Shown here in pieces: positions 32,818 through 42,187 of a stretch of DNA of 64,000 nt; position 1 is the first letter of the stretch, and each line of letters starts with the position of its first letter. This DNA comes from an uncultured Blastocatellia bacterium. Lineage in GTDB: Bacteria > Acidobacteriota > Blastocatellia > Pyrinomonadales > Pyrinomonadaceae. The translations under genes were made by a program, and so were the position numbers. The notes under the pieces were generated by a model. The model was not told the DNA's origin. It was given only the letters and a program-made list of their open reading frames with translations, and searched no databases. Where the stretch lies: assembly GCA_946480785.1 (NCBI GenBank), contig CAMLLD010000004.1, positions 1-64,000 on the forward strand. The letters run 5' to 3'.

Positions 32818-34704
32818 TCAATGAGAATCAATGAACCGGTTGAACCACAGTTCGAGCATCAAGAGAGTCCAGAGCTGCTGCGAATAATCTCGTTCGCCGG
32901 ACGTGTGCAACTCGACCAGGTTCCGCACAGTTTCCGGTTTGAACAGACCGCGCCGCGAGGCTTTCTCGGACAATAAAACCTCGCGCAGAAACGCCTGCAT
33001 CTGCCCGCGAAACCAGTGGCCGATCGGAACGCCGAAACCCATCTTGCCCCGATTCAGGTTTTCGGCGGGCAAAAACTTTCGCAGCACCTTCTTCAAAAGG
33101 TACTTCGTCGTCAAGCGCCGCAGCTTCAGATCCTGCGGCAAACTCGCGGCAAACTCGATCACTTCATGATCGAGAAACGGCGAACGCGCCTCGAGCGAAA
33201 CAGCCATCGTCGCGATGTCCACCTTCACCAGCAAGTCGTTCGGCAGATAAGTCATCTGGTCCGTCAACAACATCGCGTCGAGGATGCCGATGCCGTTGGC
33301 GCGTTTGAACCACTCGCCCAGAATTCCCGTCGCGTCTGCGCTGCGTGTCTGCTCGCGAAAGAAATCCGAGTAGAGCGGCTGTTTCGTCTCTTCGTTGAAG
33401 ACGCTCATCCAGCGCGTGTAGCGATCCACTTTCGGCAGCGCAACCGCGTTCAGCATACGCTGCACGGATCTCACTTTCGTGCGCTTCAGCGGTGAAGTCG
33501 GAATCAGGTTCACCGTCTCCTTGATCACTGCTTCGCGCAGAAACGACGGCACGCGCCGATATTTTTCGGTGATGCCCATCGCGACGTAACGTTCGTAACC
33601 CGCGAACGACTCGTCGCCGCCGTCACCATTCAGCGCGACCGTCACGTGTTTGCGCGTTTCCTTCGCGACGTAGTAGGTCGGCACGGCCGACGAGTCGGCG
33701 TAAGGCTCGCCGTAATGTTCCACCAGCGTCGGCAACACTTCGAGCGCGTCCGGCCGCACGATGAACTCGTGATGATCCGCGCCGACGTGCTCGGCGATGC
33801 GGCGCGCGTGATGAATCTCGCTGAAGTCCTGTTCCTCGAAACCGATCGAAAACGTCTTAACCGGCTCCCTCGACTCCTGACTCATCAGCGCGACCACCGC
33901 ACTCGAGTCGACGCCGCCGGAAAGAAACGCGCCGAGCGGCACTTCGGACATCAAACGCACGCGCACCGCTTCGCGCAAAATCTCGACCGTACGTTCGCCG
34001 GCTTCTTCCTCGCTGATCGCGATCTTTTTCGTGAAATCAGGCTGCCAGTAACGCTGCAATTCGATCTCGCCGTTGCGCCAGCGCAGCCAGTGGCCCGGCT
34101 CGAGTTTGCGAATCGCGCGATAGGCGGTCAGCGGCGCCGGAATGCACATGAACGACAGGTAATAATCGAGCGCTTCCGGTTCAACCTCGCGGCTGATGTC
34201 CGGATGCAACAAGAGCGCGCTGAACTCAGAACCAAAAACTAACTGTTTACCGACCTGCGCGTAGAGCAGCGGTTTTTTGCCGACGCGATCGCGCGCGAGA
34301 AACAGTTCCTGCGTGCGTTCGTTCCAAATCGCAAACGCGAACATGCCGCGCAGGTGTTTGGGACAATCAACGCCAAACTGATCGTAAGCGTGAACGATCG
34401 CTTCGGTATCGCTGTTGGTGTAGAACGTGTGGCCGAGCTTTTCGAGCTTCGCGCGCAGTTCGAGATAGTTGTAAATCTCGCCGTTGAAAACTATCCACGA
34501 GCTGCGATCGTGATTGTGGATCGGCTGTTTGCCGCTCTTGAGGTCGATGATTGCGAGCCGGCGCATGCCGAGGCCCACAGACCCGTTGATGTAGAAACCG
34601 TCGTCGTCAGGACCACGATGACGAATCGCTTCGCACATTCGCGCCAGTAAATCCTGGTCGATCTGTTTTCCGTCGTTGCGAACGATGCCCGCGATTCCAC
34701 ACAT
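32818..34704 (-). CDS. asnB: Glutamine-hydrolysing asparagine synthase-type amidotransferase
   Basis: The product has 628 residues from ATG 34704, where the sequence reads MCGIAGIV with the essential Cys2 nucleophile; the longer open frame upstream is spurious. The glutaminase domain has RRLAIIDLKSGKQPIHN and NGEIYNYLELR; the synthetase domain has the ATP pyrophosphatase loop SGGVDSSAVV near residue 265. AsnB-like proteins in polysaccharide loci often amidate carboxyl groups of sugars rather than make asparagine, so tailoring is a reasonable alternative. It is five bases downstream of the GT-C-like membrane protein. Confidence 0.87.
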   Translation of the reverse strand: MCGIAGIVRNDGKQIDQDLLARMCEAIRHRGPDDDGFYINGSVGLGMRRLAIIDLKSGKQPIHNHDRSSWIVFNGEIYNYLELRAKLEKLGHTFYTNSDTEAIVHAYDQFGVDCPKHLRGMFAFAIWNERTQELFLARDRVGKKPLLYAQVGKQLVFGSEFSALLLHPDISREVEPEALDYYLSFMCIPAPLTAYRAIRKLEPGHWLRWRNGEIELQRYWQPDFTKKIAISEEEAGERTVEILREAVRVRLMSEVPLGAFLSGGVDSSAVVALMSQESREPVKTFSIGFEEQDFSEIHHARRIAEHVGADHHEFIVRPDALEVLPTLVEHYGEPYADSSAVPTYYVAKETRKHVTVALNGDGGDESFAGYERYVAMGITEKYRRVPSFLREAVIKETVNLIPTSPLKRTKVRSVQRMLNAVALPKVDRYTRWMSVFNEETKQPLYSDFFREQTRSADATGILGEWFKRANGIGILDAMLLTDQMTYLPNDLLVKVDIATMAVSLEARSPFLDHEVIEFAASLPQDLKLRRLTTKYLLKKVLRKFLPAENLNRGKMGFGVPIGHWFRGQMQAFLREVLLSEKASRRGLFKPETVRNLVELHTSGERDYSQQLWTLLMLELWFNRFIDSH

Positions 34705-34709
34705 ATTGG

Positions 34710-36065
34710 CTAAACCCCACCGTGCCTGAGCCGGTCGCGATCTTCTTTCTTCTCCTTCAGTAACACAAGGCCGACGGCCACAAAGATAAAATAAAAGACC
34801 AGCAACTGGGCCCGTTGCCGGTAAGCAGTGCCGACGTTTCCCTGAAACACCGAGTACGCGAGCGAAAGCATGCTGGTGAAAATCAGAATGGGCGCGATCT
34901 GGCGCAACTTGTACTTGATCGAGTACCAGATGCCGAGCACGAGTAACGGAAACGAGAGCCACCAGATGACCATCTCCGGCAGCGTGATGCTCTGGCGCAA
35001 CGAAACGAGCTGCCACGGAAAAGGCGCAAACAGCAGATAGATCAACCCGATCGGAATCGTCGAGATCGCGCCTTGGGTAGTCGACACGTCCACTTCCTGG
35101 CCGAAACCCGAGCCGGCGCGCGCGAGGTCTGAGCGGCTGCGTTGCACCGCCTCGAGGCTACCGAAGCGAGTGAACTGCGCATTCGCGTAGCGCGTCACGC
35201 CCAGATACGTGAGCGACACACCCATCAAAACCAGCACGACAAATTGGCGCATGAAGTTGGTCGGCGTGATCTTTTGCATGCCCAAAAGAAAGCTGCCGCC
35301 GATCGCGACCACCATCATGTAGAACACGTAGAACCGCAAACTCAGAATCGAAAAGAGCCCGAGGATCAGTATCGTCGCGTACTTGGCCGAGAATTTTTCG
35401 TTGAGACGCAGGCTCGCGAGAATAGTCAGCACGAGAAAGAAAACTATCGGCGCGTCTTTCAACCCTTGCGCGGACCACAGCACGAGCGACGGGAAAAACG
35501 CAACACAAACCGCTGCGATCTTCGCCACGCGCGTGTTCTGGTAGACCTGTTTCGCACAAGCGAAGACAAGGATCGCCGTCGCCGCGCCGATGACGGAGTT
35601 GAAAAACTGTATCGCGAGGGTGTTGCGCCCGATGATGGAGTAAACCAGGCCGACCATCTTTACCATGCCCCACGCCGAAGCCTGTCCCTCCGCGAAGTGG
35701 TTGCTGAGCGTTTGAAAATACGAGTCGCCCTGCCACGCCTTCATCTGCGCGTAACCGTAAAAGTCGTAAGTGATCGCGTCGCCGCCGAAAAACTCCTGCG
35801 CGTTGAAGATAAAAATCGCGGTGGAAACGAGGATCCTTGCCAGCAACGCCCAGCCGAAGAGTTGCAAGAGAAACGATCGTTCTTCTTTGCCGCGGTAGAT
35901 GAAGTAGCCGACGATGAAGCCCGGAACGAGCCAGAGAAGAATCGCCTGGCCCGCGTCATACACGGAGAAGTTTCCGTAGTCGGGAAAGCCCGCGACGATC
36001 GGGGGCACCGCCATCACAATCGTCACACTCACCAGCAAATACGCAAGAACTAGAAGTACCTTCAT
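34710..36065 (-). CDS. Polytopic membrane protein, GT-C/PMT-like
   Basis: The product has 451 residues with about eleven hydrophobic helices. An acidic motif in the first large loop (FFGGDAITYDFYGYAQ) and the downstream FNSVIGAATAILVFACAKQVY and FFPSLVLWSAQGLKDAPIVF segments resemble glycosyltransferase family 39/PMT-type GT-C enzymes, which use polyprenyl-phosphate sugars in the periplasm. O-antigen polymerase is the main alternative, since loop and helix numbers are similar. It starts at ATG 36065 in an ATGA overlap with the carbamoyltransferase gene. Confidence 0.62.
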   Translation of the reverse strand: MKVLLVLAYLLVSVTIVMAVPPIVAGFPDYGNFSVYDAGQAILLWLVPGFIVGYFIYRGKEERSFLLQLFGWALLARILVSTAIFIFNAQEFFGGDAITYDFYGYAQMKAWQGDSYFQTLSNHFAEGQASAWGMVKMVGLVYSIIGRNTLAIQFFNSVIGAATAILVFACAKQVYQNTRVAKIAAVCVAFFPSLVLWSAQGLKDAPIVFFLVLTILASLRLNEKFSAKYATILILGLFSILSLRFYVFYMMVVAIGGSFLLGMQKITPTNFMRQFVVLVLMGVSLTYLGVTRYANAQFTRFGSLEAVQRSRSDLARAGSGFGQEVDVSTTQGAISTIPIGLIYLLFAPFPWQLVSLRQSITLPEMVIWWLSFPLLVLGIWYSIKYKLRQIAPILIFTSMLSLAYSVFQGNVGTAYRQRAQLLVFYFIFVAVGLVLLKEKKEDRDRLRHGGV

Positions 36066-37792
36066 GCGGCCGCAGACGCAGTCTGTTCCTTTCGCAAAAC
36101 CAGGTGATTCTCGAGGACCAGCGCATCAAAATTCGCGCGGCTGAAGGTCCTGATCGCGTCTTCAGGGGAGAGGACGATGGGCTCTTGTATGTTGAATGAA
36201 GTATTGAGCAGCAGCGGCACACCCGTCAGTTTTTCAAACTCGTGAATGAGCTGCCAGTAACGCGGATTGACGCTCTTGCTGACCGTTTGCGGGCGCGCCG
36301 TGCCGTCGACGTGAACGACCGAAGGAATCGCGTCACGCTTTTCCTCGCGCACGTTGAGCACCGTGATCATGAACGGATCGTAATGCGGATGCCCGAACAA
36401 TCCTTCCGCCGCTTCCACCAGCATCGAGGGCGCGAGCGGTCGAAACCACTCCCGCAGTTTCACTTTCTGATTCAGTAACTCGCGCATGTCGGAGCGGCGC
36501 GGGTCCGCGATGAAGCTGCGATTGCCCAGCGCCCGCGGACCAAACTCCATGCGTCCCTGAAACCAGCCGATAACCGCGCCGTCAGCCAACAACGACGCGA
36601 CGCGCGGCAGCAACTCCTCGTCGGGCAGTGTCTGAAAATTCAATCGGGCGGCACGCAATGCTGATGCGCATTCTTCCGACGTAAACCCTGGACCGTAGTA
36701 AGCGTGTTCCATGCGGAACTTGCGCGGCTGCTTCAAACGACTGTGCCAAACAAGCAACGCCGCGCCCAACGAACAGCCCGCATCACCCGCGGCTGGTTGA
36801 ATGAAGAAACGCTTGAACGGTGTCTCCGTCATGATCCGTCCGTTCATGACGGAGTTGAACGCGACGCCGCCCGCCATGCAAAGGTTCTCGCTGTCGGTCT
36901 CTTCATGAAGTCCCGCGAGCAGATGCAGTGCCGTGTCTTCCAAAACTTTCTGCGCGCTCGCGGCGATATCCCAGTGTTTTTGCGTGAGCTCTTCGCCCTT
37001 TTCGCGTGGCTTACCCAAAGACTTGATTATGTCTTCGCTGAACTGGTAGTGCTTCGCGAGATGATGATCGAGCACGCGGATGTCGAGCCGAAAATCGTGA
37101 TGGCCGTTTACCGACAGCACGCGCTTCGCGAAGAAGTCGTAGTATTCAGGTTTGCCATAAGCCGCGAGGCCCATCACTTTCCACTCGTCGCCTTCGAACA
37201 TGTCAAAGCCGAGATAGTTCGTGACCGCCGAATAGAACTGGCCCAGTGAATGAGGCAGTTTGATTCGCTTGAACGGGCGGATGTTTCGGTCTTCGCCGCG
37301 GCAAAACAGCGTGGTCGTGTCTTCCCCCGTGCCGTCCCACGTCATGATCGCGGCTTCATTGAAGCCCGAGACGAAAAAAGCGCTCGCGGCGTGACACTGA
37401 TGATGCTCGAGAAAGTGAAACTTGAAATTGCTCGCGCCGAAGTGCTCGCGAATGCGGCGCGGATGCCGCAGCATTCCGAGATAACTCTCGCCGACTTGCG
37501 CGACGCCGCGATCGACGCGGGCCTTGAACATGTCGCGCGAGATGATGCCGGACTTCAACGCCTGCATCGCTTTGTGACGCAGCACCCACGGCTTCCAGTA
37601 AAGACCGATATGCGCGACGTCGCTGATGCCGATGCCTGCTTCGTCGAGGCAATACTGCATCGCGTTGTAAGGAAAACCGCTGTGATGCTTGCGGCGGGAG
37701 AAGCGCTCCTCCTCGGCGGCGGCGACAATCTCGCCGTCCTTTATTAGCGAAGCGGCGGAGTCGCCAAGAGTTGTTAAGCCAAGGATGTACAT
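36062..37792 (-). CDS. Carbamoyltransferase (NodU/CmcH type)
   Basis: The product has 576 residues. The N-terminal Kae1-like domain shows GLTTLGDSAASLIKDG, AAAEEERFSRRKH, the metal site EHHQCHAASAFF and MTWDGTGEDTT. GGVAFNSVMNGRI and the C-terminal domain (FGPRALGNRSFIADPR, LNTSFNIQEPIV) complete the family. These enzymes transfer carbamoyl from carbamoyl phosphate to hydroxyls of sugars, for example in Nod factors and antibiotics. Here a carbamoylated glycan is likely. It follows the flanking GT4 gene by 27 bases. Confidence 0.88.
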   Translation of the reverse strand: MYILGLTTLGDSAASLIKDGEIVAAAEEERFSRRKHHSGFPYNAMQYCLDEAGIGISDVAHIGLYWKPWVLRHKAMQALKSGIISRDMFKARVDRGVAQVGESYLGMLRHPRRIREHFGASNFKFHFLEHHQCHAASAFFVSGFNEAAIMTWDGTGEDTTTLFCRGEDRNIRPFKRIKLPHSLGQFYSAVTNYLGFDMFEGDEWKVMGLAAYGKPEYYDFFAKRVLSVNGHHDFRLDIRVLDHHLAKHYQFSEDIIKSLGKPREKGEELTQKHWDIAASAQKVLEDTALHLLAGLHEETDSENLCMAGGVAFNSVMNGRIMTETPFKRFFIQPAAGDAGCSLGAALLVWHSRLKQPRKFRMEHAYYGPGFTSEECASALRAARLNFQTLPDEELLPRVASLLADGAVIGWFQGRMEFGPRALGNRSFIADPRRSDMRELLNQKVKLREWFRPLAPSMLVEAAEGLFGHPHYDPFMITVLNVREEKRDAIPSVVHVDGTARPQTVSKSVNPRYWQLIHEFEKLTGVPLLLNTSFNIQEPIVLSPEDAIRTFSRANFDALVLENHLVLRKEQTASAAA

Positions 37793-37819
37793 CAGGCGCT
37801 AAATATACACAAAGGAATC

Positions 37820-38905
37820 TCAACCACGAACTGCGGAACGTAACGCATCAGCGAGTTTCTGCGCGTGAATCTGCGTGCTGTAATGCTCGACAGCGTAGCC
37901 CCGGCCCGCGTCGCCCATTTCTCGTCTTAGCAACGTGTCGCCGAGCAGCCGCGAAAGATGCGCGTACCAGTCTTCCTCGCTGCGCGCGACAAAATGCGTC
38001 TGGCCTGGTTCCGCAATTTCCCGGCACACACCGACCGGACTCAGCACAAACGGAACTCCCACCGCCATGTATTGAATCGCTTTGAAGCAGGATTTCCCGA
38101 CAGACCAATCGTCTTCGATGATCGGATAGATGCCGATATCGAGCGACTGAAAATCAGCGACTTCCCGGTCCAGCTTCCACGACAAGTTCTCGATCTCCAC
38201 GCCCGGAATCTTTGTGTTTTCTTCCCCCGTTCCGACGAGGCGCAAACGAAACCGGTGCTCGCGCGCGAGTCGTTCGAGCACGGGAAAAATCGTCCGCACG
38301 TAAGGGAAAGTCGAGTGCGTGCCGATCCAGCCGATCACGGGCACGTCGTTCTTCGCGGATTCAGCGCGCGGCCGAAAAGTGTTCGTGTCAACGATCGTCG
38401 GAATCACCACCGCGGGCCGTCCCTTGCTGCTTACATAAGCCGCGATCTCGCGATTGCCACAAGTGACGAGGCGCGACCAGCGAATCAGATCGTTCGTTTT
38501 ACTGAACCACTTCAACATGCTGCCGAGCCGGCCGTAAGTCGGGCTCTTGTACGAAACATAAGTCGCGTCGTCGAGATCCAAAACCATCGGACAGTCGTGC
38601 AGATTGATCGACAACCACTCGATCAGCGGTGGGCCAAACATCATCGCTTCGCGTTGCACGAACAACAGGTCCGCTTTGCGCGCGCGCCATAACTCGCGCA
38701 CACGCCGCAGCGACGCGAGCGTCAATCCGCAAGCGGTGCGCAGCCATTGCGAGCGCTGGTAAAGCGAACCGTGCAGGCGCGAGTCGATGAAGGGATACAC
38801 GGAGAGTTCGATGCCCTGCTGCGCGAGCGGCTCGACGAACTGCATCATCCGAAACCGCGTCGCCGCCGCCTCGACCGGATAAGAGGCCAATCCCAACACT
38901 CTCAT
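37820..38905 (-). CDS. GT4-like glycosyltransferase
   Basis: The product has 361 residues. It begins RVLGLASYPVEAAATRFRMMQF, with FVQREAMMFGPPLIEW and LDLDDATY in the N-lobe, and VPVIGWIGTHST, LVGTGEENTKIPG, FQSLDIGIYPI and KCFKAIQYMAVGVPFV-like donor motifs (K-S-C-F-K-A-I-Q-Y). The E-x7-E motif is less clear than in canonical GT4, as in many acidobacterial members. It overlaps the methyltransferase upstream by four bases (ATGA). Confidence 0.8.
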   Translation of the reverse strand: MRVLGLASYPVEAAATRFRMMQFVEPLAQQGIELSVYPFIDSRLHGSLYQRSQWLRTACGLTLASLRRVRELWRARKADLLFVQREAMMFGPPLIEWLSINLHDCPMVLDLDDATYVSYKSPTYGRLGSMLKWFSKTNDLIRWSRLVTCGNREIAAYVSSKGRPAVVIPTIVDTNTFRPRAESAKNDVPVIGWIGTHSTFPYVRTIFPVLERLAREHRFRLRLVGTGEENTKIPGVEIENLSWKLDREVADFQSLDIGIYPIIEDDWSVGKSCFKAIQYMAVGVPFVLSPVGVCREIAEPGQTHFVARSEEDWYAHLSRLLGDTLLRREMGDAGRGYAVEHYSTQIHAQKLADALRSAVRG

Positions 38906-39936
38906 AAGGCGTCACCGGTGGGTGACTCAGGCTTTTGACCCGTGCCGATCCAGCCCCAGTTCGGAAGCACCTGCGGCTGCGTCAGTCCGGCGCTGGTCAA
39001 CCACGTCTGCACCTGCGCCCTCGTGTAGCGGTTTTCGATCGGCGCCGAGAAGCGGTCCAACTGATCGTTCACGCAGACGCGAAACGGCAGCACGGCGTAC
39101 TGCTTCATCGGCATGTTCGCCGCGGCCGGGCGCAACGCGGGCACGAGTTGCATCAGTCGATAAGGCCACACGAAAAAGACAAACGCAGCGACCGCGGACG
39201 GATAAGCAAACGCGTGCACGGCCCAATGCGGCATCTTCGTGGTCAGACCGCGCGCCGAGTTGACGACGTTCAAGAGGAACGATTTGATCGGCCGCCGCTC
39301 AGGTTGCCAGTAGAGATAGATCTGAACGTCGCCGCCGGGTTTCAGATAGCGCAACAGGTTTCTGAATGCAGTTTCCGGTTCCGGCAAGTGGTGCAGCACG
39401 CCGATCGAGTAGATGAAATCAAAACTCTCGAGCGGAAACGGCGGGTGATAAAGATCCGCCTGCACGACGTGAACGTTCTTCAGCTCCGCGGTGTTCTTGC
39501 GCGCCACCTCGACCGCCGGACCGAGATCGATGGCCCAAACTTCGCGCGCGTACTGGCCGGCGTAGTAAGCAAAACGCCCGCTGCCGCAACCGGCGTCCAA
39601 AACCTTCTTGCCTTTGAAAAACTCCGGCCCGTGCGGCTGCATGTAGTCGAGAAACTGCTTCTCCCACTCGGCATACATCTCGTTGAAGCGTGTCCATTCG
39701 TAACCAAAACTCAGCGCCGTCTGCGCCTGCTTCGCGTCGAACGCGCTCGTGCTTTGGTTCTCCTGGAACGCGGCGCGGATGGCGGGCAACAACATGCGCG
39801 GGATGCCGTTCTCGATCGGAAACGAGAGACTGCACGAGGTGCAGGTCAGCGTGCCTTCGGTCTCAGTGCCGCCGGAGAGTTGAAGGCTGCCGCCGCAATC
39901 CGGACAACGTAAAGATGATGTTAGTAGGTCGTTCAA
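38902..39936 (-). CDS. SAM-dependent methyltransferase with N-terminal zinc ribbon
   Basis: The product has 344 residues. An N-terminal Trm112-like ribbon holds CPDC (Cys11, Cys14) and CTSC (Cys32, Cys35). Motif I is VLDAGCGSGRFAYYAG, then VWAIDLGPAVEVA, and YSIGVLHHLPEPE marks the class I methyltransferase 11 group. The C-terminal ~100 residues include a hydrophobic stretch (AVAAFVFFVWPYRLM) that may lie against the membrane. It starts with TTG 39936 in a TTGA overlap with the GT4 upstream. Target is probably the glycan or its lipid carrier. Confidence 0.82.
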   Translation of the reverse strand: MNDLLTSSLRCPDCGGSLQLSGGTETEGTLTCTSCSLSFPIENGIPRMLLPAIRAAFQENQSTSAFDAKQAQTALSFGYEWTRFNEMYAEWEKQFLDYMQPHGPEFFKGKKVLDAGCGSGRFAYYAGQYAREVWAIDLGPAVEVARKNTAELKNVHVVQADLYHPPFPLESFDFIYSIGVLHHLPEPETAFRNLLRYLKPGGDVQIYLYWQPERRPIKSFLLNVVNSARGLTTKMPHWAVHAFAYPSAVAAFVFFVWPYRLMQLVPALRPAAANMPMKQYAVLPFRVCVNDQLDRFSAPIENRYTRAQVQTWLTSAGLTQPQVLPNWGWIGTGQKPESPTGDAL

Positions 39937-41177
39937 TTCGTGTTGAAGAGCGTTTCGTACAAACTAGCATAGCGCGCGCCGCCGACGCTCACGAGATCGA
40001 ATTCCTTCTCCGCCAGTTCGCGAGCTTTTGCTTTGATCTGCGTGTTGCCGATCGCGTTCTGAACCGCGAGCCACGCGCGCTCGAAGCTTTGTTCGTTCAC
40101 GTCATCCACGAGGATAGCCGCGTCGGAGATTTGCGCGAGCCGATCCGAATCTCCGATACCGGCGTTGATAACGATCGGCAGTCCGCACGCGAGATACTCA
40201 GCGTTCTTGGTCGGTGACGAAGCGAGCTTCGAAAAACAACGCTTGATGAAGGAAATACCGACGTCGCCCGCCGCGAGATAACCCGGCACGTCCTTCGGCG
40301 CCACCGCGCGGACAGAAAAGTTCGCTTCGGTGATGCCGCGGGCGCTCATCAGTTGTTGCACTCGCTCACGGCTGCCCATCGTCAGCCAAAGCAGATGTGC
40401 ATCCGCGCGCCGCCGCACAATCGAAGCGAAAAAGTCAGCCATGCCTTCCGTCAAATACCAGCCGTCGAGCGAGCCGCTGTAGACCATCGTCAAACGCTCG
40501 CCGAGTCCGAGCTCCGCACGCAGCTTCGCGCGCGTCTCGTCGTCAGATCTGAACGACGAAAGATCGACGCAGCACGGTACCACAGCGTGCTCGACCTCGC
40601 GACCTTTCAAACCTTCCCATTCCTTAATGATCGGCCAGATGCGCTCGGTCAATGTAACGACTGCATCAGTCGCGGCGAAGATACGGCGCTCGGCCGCTTT
40701 GGTGACGCGAAAACGCAAACCGCCGGCGGGCCAATGCTGCGCGTCGACGTACTCCTCAGCCATGAGTCCGCGCACGTCGAAGATCATTTTCGTCCCAAAC
40801 TTTCGCTTCAACGCGAGCGCGATCGTCGCCGGAATGTGCGAACGCGCGTGCACGAGCTCGATATCGTTTTGCTGCACGAGTCGCGACGCGAATCGAATCC
40901 CCTGCACGACGTCAAAGAGCGTCGCCGGCAGTGAAGGCCGCTGGTGATAACGCAGCCAGTGCCATTCGATTCGCTGTTTTTGTAGTTCCGCCTTCAGCGC
41001 TTCGCATTCGCGCGCGCCCTCGCGCGTAAACGCACGGTCGCGCTCAAAGCTCAGCAGCGTAAACCGCACTCCGCGCCTCGCCAGCTCTCGCAGGTACGTG
41101 AGCACCTGCGTCTGGCCTAACGGTTCGAGCATGCCGTTGTAAGAGATGAATAGAACGCGACGGCCCTCGAGCGACAT
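39933..41177 (-). CDS. GT4 family glycosyltransferase
   Basis: The product has 414 residues. Features: RVLFISYNGMLEPLGQTQVLTYL, HARSHIPATIALALKRKFG, MIFDVRGLMAEEYVDA, VVPCCVDLSSF, MVYSGSLDGWY and AEYLACGLPIVINAGIGDSD. The N-terminal LGQTQV motif and absence of a strong E-x7-E are typical of a GT4-like group common in polysaccharide islands. It overlaps its downstream methyltransferase gene by four bases and lies three bases after the GDP-mannose epimerase stop. Confidence 0.85.
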   Translation of the reverse strand: MSLEGRRVLFISYNGMLEPLGQTQVLTYLRELARRGVRFTLLSFERDRAFTREGARECEALKAELQKQRIEWHWLRYHQRPSLPATLFDVVQGIRFASRLVQQNDIELVHARSHIPATIALALKRKFGTKMIFDVRGLMAEEYVDAQHWPAGGLRFRVTKAAERRIFAATDAVVTLTERIWPIIKEWEGLKGREVEHAVVPCCVDLSSFRSDDETRAKLRAELGLGERLTMVYSGSLDGWYLTEGMADFFASIVRRRADAHLLWLTMGSRERVQQLMSARGITEANFSVRAVAPKDVPGYLAAGDVGISFIKRCFSKLASSPTKNAEYLACGLPIVINAGIGDSDRLAQISDAAILVDDVNEQSFERAWLAVQNAIGNTQIKAKARELAEKEFDLVSVGGARYASLYETLFNTN

Positions 41178-41180
41178 CTG

Positions 41181-42176
41181 TTAGCCGCCTGCTTGAAGCG
41201 TTTTGTGCTCTTGCTTCGCGGAGATTTCCTGCGCGATCCAGTGATAGGTGCGATCGAGACCCGCTTCGAGCGAGGTTGCGGGTTCCCACTGCAGGACCTC
41301 ACGCAAACGAGTGTTGTCGCTGTTGCGGCCTCTGACTCCCTGCGGCTTGGTCACGTCGTAACGCTTGCGGATCGTCTTGCCCGCGAGGTTCGCGACGATG
41401 TCGACGAGCTCGTTTATCGAAATCATGCGGTCCTGACCGAGATTCAGCGGCTCACGATGATCGCTGTGCATCAACCTGTAGATTCCTTCAACGCAGTCGT
41501 CGATGTAACAGTAAGAGCGTCGTTGTTCGCCGTCACCCCAAACCTCGATCTCATCGCCGTCGCGAGCGAGCGCGACCTTGCGACAGATCGCCGCCGGTGA
41601 TTTTTCGCGGCCACCGTCGTACGTTCCCAGCGGACCGAAGATGTTGTGAAACCTGACGACGCGCGTCTCGAGTCCGAAGTCTTCGGTGTAATGACGACAG
41701 ACTCTCTCCAGGTAAAGCTTTTCCCAACCGTAACCGTCTTCCGCATCGGCCGGATAGGCGTCCGATTCTTTCAACGGCGCGATGTCGATTTCGTTTTGCA
41801 GGTAACCCGGATAGATGCAGGCGCTCGATGTATAGAGATAGCGCTGCACTCCGTTGCGACGCGCAGCTTCGATCGTGTTGAGATTGATCAGCGTGTTGTC
41901 GCGCACGATCACCGCTTTGTTGGTTTCGATAAAACCGATGCCGCCCATGTTTGCCGCAAGGCCGTAAACCTCTTCGACCTCGTGCGTCGCGCGCATGCAG
42001 TTGTCGGCGAGGGTCAGATCCAGCAGGAGAAATTCATTGGCCCGCGTGGCTGCAAACTCAGGCATCTTGATATCGACGCCGCGCACCCAGTAGCCACGGT
42101 CCACGAGATAGTTCGTCAAATGATGACCGATGAAACCGCCGGCGCCGGTTACCAACACTCTCGGTTGTTGTGGCAT
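41181..42176 (-). CDS. GDP-mannose 3,5-epimerase-like SDR enzyme
   Basis: The product has 331 residues. Motifs VTGAGGFIGHHL, LAANMGGIGFIETN, YTSSACIYPGY, KESDAYPA, YGWEKLYLE, RFHNIFGPLGTYDGGREKSPAA and GVRGRNSDNTRL run closely with plant GDP-D-mannose 3',5'-epimerase, the entry to the GDP-L-galactose route. The SSACIYP and YxxxK catalytic set is present. The predicted products are GDP-L-galactose or GDP-L-gulose. No GDP-mannose synthesis gene is in the window, so the donor must come from elsewhere. Similarity was judged from recalled family motifs; an alignment was not run. Confidence 0.82.
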   Translation of the reverse strand: MPQQPRVLVTGAGGFIGHHLTNYLVDRGYWVRGVDIKMPEFAATRANEFLLLDLTLADNCMRATHEVEEVYGLAANMGGIGFIETNKAVIVRDNTLINLNTIEAARRNGVQRYLYTSSACIYPGYLQNEIDIAPLKESDAYPADAEDGYGWEKLYLERVCRHYTEDFGLETRVVRFHNIFGPLGTYDGGREKSPAAICRKVALARDGDEIEVWGDGEQRRSYCYIDDCVEGIYRLMHSDHREPLNLGQDRMISINELVDIVANLAGKTIRKRYDVTKPQGVRGRNSDNTRLREVLQWEPATSLEAGLDRTYHWIAQEISAKQEHKTLQAGG

Positions 42177-42187
42177 TCAGAATATTC

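Noticed and set aside
34705..35016. An N-terminal extension of ~104 residues on the asparagine synthase
   Set aside because: It overlaps the coding frame of the membrane protein gene on the same strand, and the true start MCGIAG carries the catalytic Cys at position 2.
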